8,393 nucleotides of DNA, from the NCBI GenBank assembly GCA_051010055.1, contig JBPCVY010000130.1, forward strand, positions 1 through 8,393, in the 5' to 3' direction. Within the stretch, counting starts at the first letter, position 1. Each line of letters opens with the position of its first letter. The notes beneath the pieces are model-generated. The model was given only the letters and a program-made list of their open reading frames with translations. It searched no databases and was not told the origin of the DNA. Positions 6,076-8,393 of this stretch are shown here, piece after piece. The position numbers and the translations under genes are program-made. Source of the DNA: CAJQND01 sp051010055 (GTDB lineage Bacteria > Pseudomonadota > Alphaproteobacteria > Rhizobiales > CAJQND01).

Positions 6076-6105
6076 TTTCAGCGCGACAAAGGCTGCGAAT
6101 TAAGT

Positions 6106-6696
6106 ATGTCTGTAAAAATGCATTTTGCAACATTTCTAAAGCTTCTTACACAAAGCACCGGTGACAAAATCCGGGACCTCGAACGATATGCAACGCCAGG
6201 TGGATTCGATTTTTATCAACCTTCTCGGAAAGGTTTGAATCGATACTGCGGGCAAGGAATAACTAGAGATCAAGTGCTCCAGGAGATCGAGAATTCGTCT
6301 GCACGAAACTCCAAGGCTAGAAACAAAGAAATTTTCGAAAAAGCATCGCATTGGATTGAAAAACAATCCGGCGAGGGAGCAAAAACTAGGAAAGGAATTT
6401 GGCAGTCGCCAAACAGAATTTTCTCCGTGCATATTGAACCAGAAATCTCAATCAGAACCAAGAACGCTCTTCTAGTAGTAGCGGTGTACCCACGCAAAGA
6501 TGTTCGGATTAGACGCGACCAAGCAGGGGCGGGCCAAATATTATTGAGCCGCGGTTATCAAAGTTCTGGAAACGAAAAATTTGGGATCCTTGATGTTTTC
6601 GGTCAGAGAGCCTTCTGGACACCAAACAATGTTGCAGAGGGCACGCTCGACAGTGAGATTGCTCAGATTGAGCGCCTACTCAAGAAAATTATGTAG
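6106..6696 (+). CDS. Uncharacterised 196-residue protein
   Basis: I cannot assign a named family. The protein is basic and soluble, with no signal peptide or membrane segment. Visible features are ERYATPGGFDFYQPSRKGLN (26-45), a central Lys/Arg/Glu-rich helical stretch (about 52-95), and HIEPEIS (109-115) leading into the hydrophobic strand NALLVVAVYP (120-129). I have a general recollection of other hypothetical proteins in Hyphomicrobiales pairing a PGGYDFY-like motif with a later LEPEF-like motif; this is memory, not a search. The start ATG at 6106 has only a weak upstream purine stretch. Seven of 17 arginines use AGA or AGG, and the segment is A+T-rich compared with the flanking genes, both consistent with recent transfer. 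It lies 30 bp after the DUF2188 gene, and a joint function is possible but unproven. Confidence 0.65.
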   Translation: MSVKMHFATFLKLLTQSTGDKIRDLERYATPGGFDFYQPSRKGLNRYCGQGITRDQVLQEIENSSARNSKARNKEIFEKASHWIEKQSGEGAKTRKGIWQSPNRIFSVHIEPEISIRTKNALLVVAVYPRKDVRIRRDQAGAGQILLSRGYQSSGNEKFGILDVFGQRAFWTPNNVAEGTLDSEIAQIERLLKKIM

Positions 6697-6905
6697 GTGG
6701 AAAATAGAACCAAATAGGCAACGTGCACGTCTCACTCTTTCCTTAAAATCGGAGTTCTCGATCGACTTCCCTTTTGCAGCCCTACCCCCCTTCGCACGCG
6801 CGGTTGTTAAAACTTGAACCAAATTGCGTGTAAATTTTTCATTATTTTTCATATGCTTGTGGGCAATGATCAGGCCAGGTTGTAGAAAAATCTTCTGGCG
6901 TCTTG

Positions 6906-7934
6906 ATGCAATATAATCCAGCATTCGATGGATTCAGGGCAATTGCTGTCTCCATAGTCGTTGCCTTTCATTGCCAATTGCCGCAGATGAAGGGCGGCTT
7001 CATCGGCGTTGATATTTTCTTCGTCTTGAGCGGCTTTCTGATCACCACCATTTTGCGGACCGAGTTCAAGCAAACGGGCTCCATCAGTTTCCAAACCTTC
7101 TTTCTCAATCGGGCGCTGCGTTTATGCCCGCCCCTTTTCCTGGTTCTTTGTTTCTACTTGGCGCTCGCCCCAGCCATGTTCCCTGGCGCCAATGCCTGGC
7201 TGGATGCCTCGCTGGTGGCTTTATATGTTTCAGATTACGCCCGCGCCTTCTGGGGTGTGCCGGATTACCTCTCCCACACCTGGTCGCTGTCGGTGGAAGA
7301 ACATTTCTACCTTATCTGGCCATTCGTTGTTCTGTTGATGGGTAAATCGTCTGACCGGCGATTTTTCACGGTCATGCTGGCCCTGTTCCTTGCCGCAACC
7401 GGCTGGCGCATTGTGAGCTACATGAACCTTACCGATTGGCAGCAGACCTATTACCGGTTCGATACAAGGATGAGCGGATTGATACTCGGCAGCGCCATTT
7501 CCGCACTGCCCAAAATAAAGCGGGAAATTCCGGTGGCCTTGCTTGGGCTTGCCGCTTCAATCGTCCTCATCCAGGCAACGCAGCTGCTTGAGTGGAAGAA
7601 GCCCGGCGTTCTGGTGATGGGCGGATTTCTCGTCGATCTGGCCGCCGCCGCGCTTATCCTGTCACTGGCCAGCGCATCCAACATTCTTGCAAGGGTTCTC
7701 TCATGCAAACTGCTGGTCTACCTGGGATTGCTTTCTTACTCGATTTATCTTTGGCATTACCCGATCAGCCGGGCGCTTCGTGATCATTTCGAGCCCCTCA
7801 CAACCTTTGCGATGGTGTGGAGTATTTCGCTTTTGCTTTCCGCCATATCATATGAACTGGTTGAAAAACCGCTGCGGGCGTTCCGGAAAAAGAAGCGCGT
7901 CAAACCCGGTCCGGCAACAGAACTGGCCAGCTAG
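6906..7934 (+). CDS. Acyltransferase 3 family (OafA/YrhL-like) membrane protein
   Basis: A 342-residue integral membrane acyltransferase with about ten hydrophobic segments. It opens with the family signature FDGFRAIAVSIVVAFH (7-22), where R11 and H22 correspond to the conserved Arg and catalytic-type His. Other family marks are GGFIGVDIFFVLSGFLIT (30-47), FFLNRALRLCPP (65-76), HTWSLSVEEHFYLIWP (124-139) and, near the end, LSYSIYLWHYPISRALRD, then YELVEKPLRAFRKKK. Such proteins transfer acetyl or other acyl groups to sugars of O-antigen, exopolysaccharide or other surface glycans. There is no C-terminal SGNH domain. The acceptor is unknown because no glycan cluster is visible. ATG at 6906 is preferred over the TTG at 6903; no convincing Shine-Dalgarno is seen. 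Composition returns to that of the left half of the window. Confidence 0.92.
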   Translation: MQYNPAFDGFRAIAVSIVVAFHCQLPQMKGGFIGVDIFFVLSGFLITTILRTEFKQTGSISFQTFFLNRALRLCPPLFLVLCFYLALAPAMFPGANAWLDASLVALYVSDYARAFWGVPDYLSHTWSLSVEEHFYLIWPFVVLLMGKSSDRRFFTVMLALFLAATGWRIVSYMNLTDWQQTYYRFDTRMSGLILGSAISALPKIKREIPVALLGLAASIVLIQATQLLEWKKPGVLVMGGFLVDLAAAALILSLASASNILARVLSCKLLVYLGLLSYSIYLWHYPISRALRDHFEPLTTFAMVWSISLLLSAISYELVEKPLRAFRKKKRVKPGPATELAS

Positions 7935-8148
7935 AACGGGACACTCCAGAAATTTGCAGCACTTACACCGGTTCCATATCGTGAAACCGGATGCAGGCGC
8001 ATTGGTTTAACGAACACAAGCCTGTTACAATTTTTTGATACAGCGAGCGTCAAATAAACAGTCCTGCCCGCGCGTGACCGATACGCAAGAACTATCGGAG
8101 AAACAGAGTAAGCCTTTTTAGATAGCCCCCAAATAATGAAGCGAATGC

Positions 8149-8393
8149 ATGAAGATGTCCAAAGACTCCGCACCTAGAATTCCGAACCTGGCCGCCGCAC
8201 TTTTGGCAGTGTCATTTGCTTTTGCAGGCGGTGCATCGGCACAAACTGTTCCAACGGAGGAAGCTGCAAAAAGCGGGCTTCCAAGCAAGGCTTACTCTCC
8301 TTACGCCAATCGTTCGTTTCCGGCAAAACCGCTATGGGGTGATTCACACCTCCACACGGGCCTTTCACTGGATGCGGGCGTTTTCGGCAATAT
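8149..8393 (+). CDS. DUF3604 family exported protein, N-terminal part (partial at 3' end)
   Basis: The frame opens at ATG 8149 and runs off the window; 81 residues are visible and no stop is reached. An in-frame stop at 8137-8139 limits the start to 8149 or the second ATG at 8155; neither has a strong ribosome binding site. A signal peptide is clear: hydrophobic core at about 13-26 and cleavage likely after ASA (29-31). The mature N-terminus contains YSPYANRSFPAKPLWGDSHL (49-68), continuing HTGLSLDAGVFGN. This matches the start of DUF3604 proteins, in which GDxHxHT resembles the metal-binding motif of PHP-type phosphoesterases. Family function is not established; the full proteins are about 600 residues and periplasmic or exported. 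The preceding 214 bp are non-coding, so it probably has its own promoter. Confidence 0.85.
   Translation, partial: MKMSKDSAPRIPNLAAALLAVSFAFAGGASAQTVPTEEAAKSGLPSKAYSPYANRSFPAKPLWGDSHLHTGLSLDAGVFGN

Noticed and set aside
7968..7990. CCGGTT/AACCGG inverted repeat after the acyltransferase gene as a terminator
   Set aside because: The stem is only 6 bp with an 11-base loop and no T-run follows.
8008..8036. Weak stem (TAAC...GTTA) before six T residues at 8031-8036 as the acyltransferase terminator
   Set aside because: Only four pairs, A+T-rich, and more than 70 bases past the stop. The T-run alone is not enough.
1..8393. CRISPR array or tandem repeats
   Set aside because: No regularly spaced repeat of 20 bases or more was seen on reading the whole window.

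Overview
The window looks like chromosomal DNA of an alphaproteobacterium, most likely Hyphomicrobiales (Rhizobiales) or a close relative. The basis is recognition of protein families: a Suv3-like helicase with the alphaproteobacterial C-terminal architecture, followed by an S4-domain protein, a 7Fe ferredoxin (FdxA) and a CarD/CdnL regulator, a gene order I know from this class. GC content is moderately high in most genes and drops visibly between about 5700 and 6850. No taxonomic marker gene is present, so the assignment is an inference.

Layout. 2-2447 (+): 3' part of a large RNA helicase gene, cut by the window start, and a small S4 RNA-binding protein 22 bp downstream. 2569-2907 (+): fdxA, closed by a clear intrinsic terminator. 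3008-3319 (+): a small cupin. 3320-3778: a 459-bp stretch with no convincing protein gene. Its centre (about 3501-3663) folds by hand into a long interrupted rod ending in a 13-bp hairpin, and I read it as a candidate structured RNA of 6S type. 3779-4357 (+): carD. A bidirectional hairpin terminator separates carD from two minus-strand genes: a SNase-fold exported protein whose catalytic residues appear to be missing (4435-5211) and an EthD-family protein (5249-5566).

From about 5570 the sequence is accessory in character: an A+T-rich segment with a DUF2188 protein and an unrecognised 196-residue protein, then an acyltransferase-3 membrane protein (6906-7934). The window ends inside an exported DUF3604 protein (starts 8149).

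Functional theme. The left half is mostly RNA and transcription machinery (RNA helicase, S4 protein, RNA polymerase-binding CarD, candidate 6S-like RNA) with an electron carrier. The right half has no shared pathway that I can defend. I do not see a CRISPR array, tRNA, rRNA, insertion sequence or clear defence system. The least explained items are the candidate rod RNA upstream of carD, the catalytically degenerate SNase, and the A+T-rich gene pair at 5827-6696.
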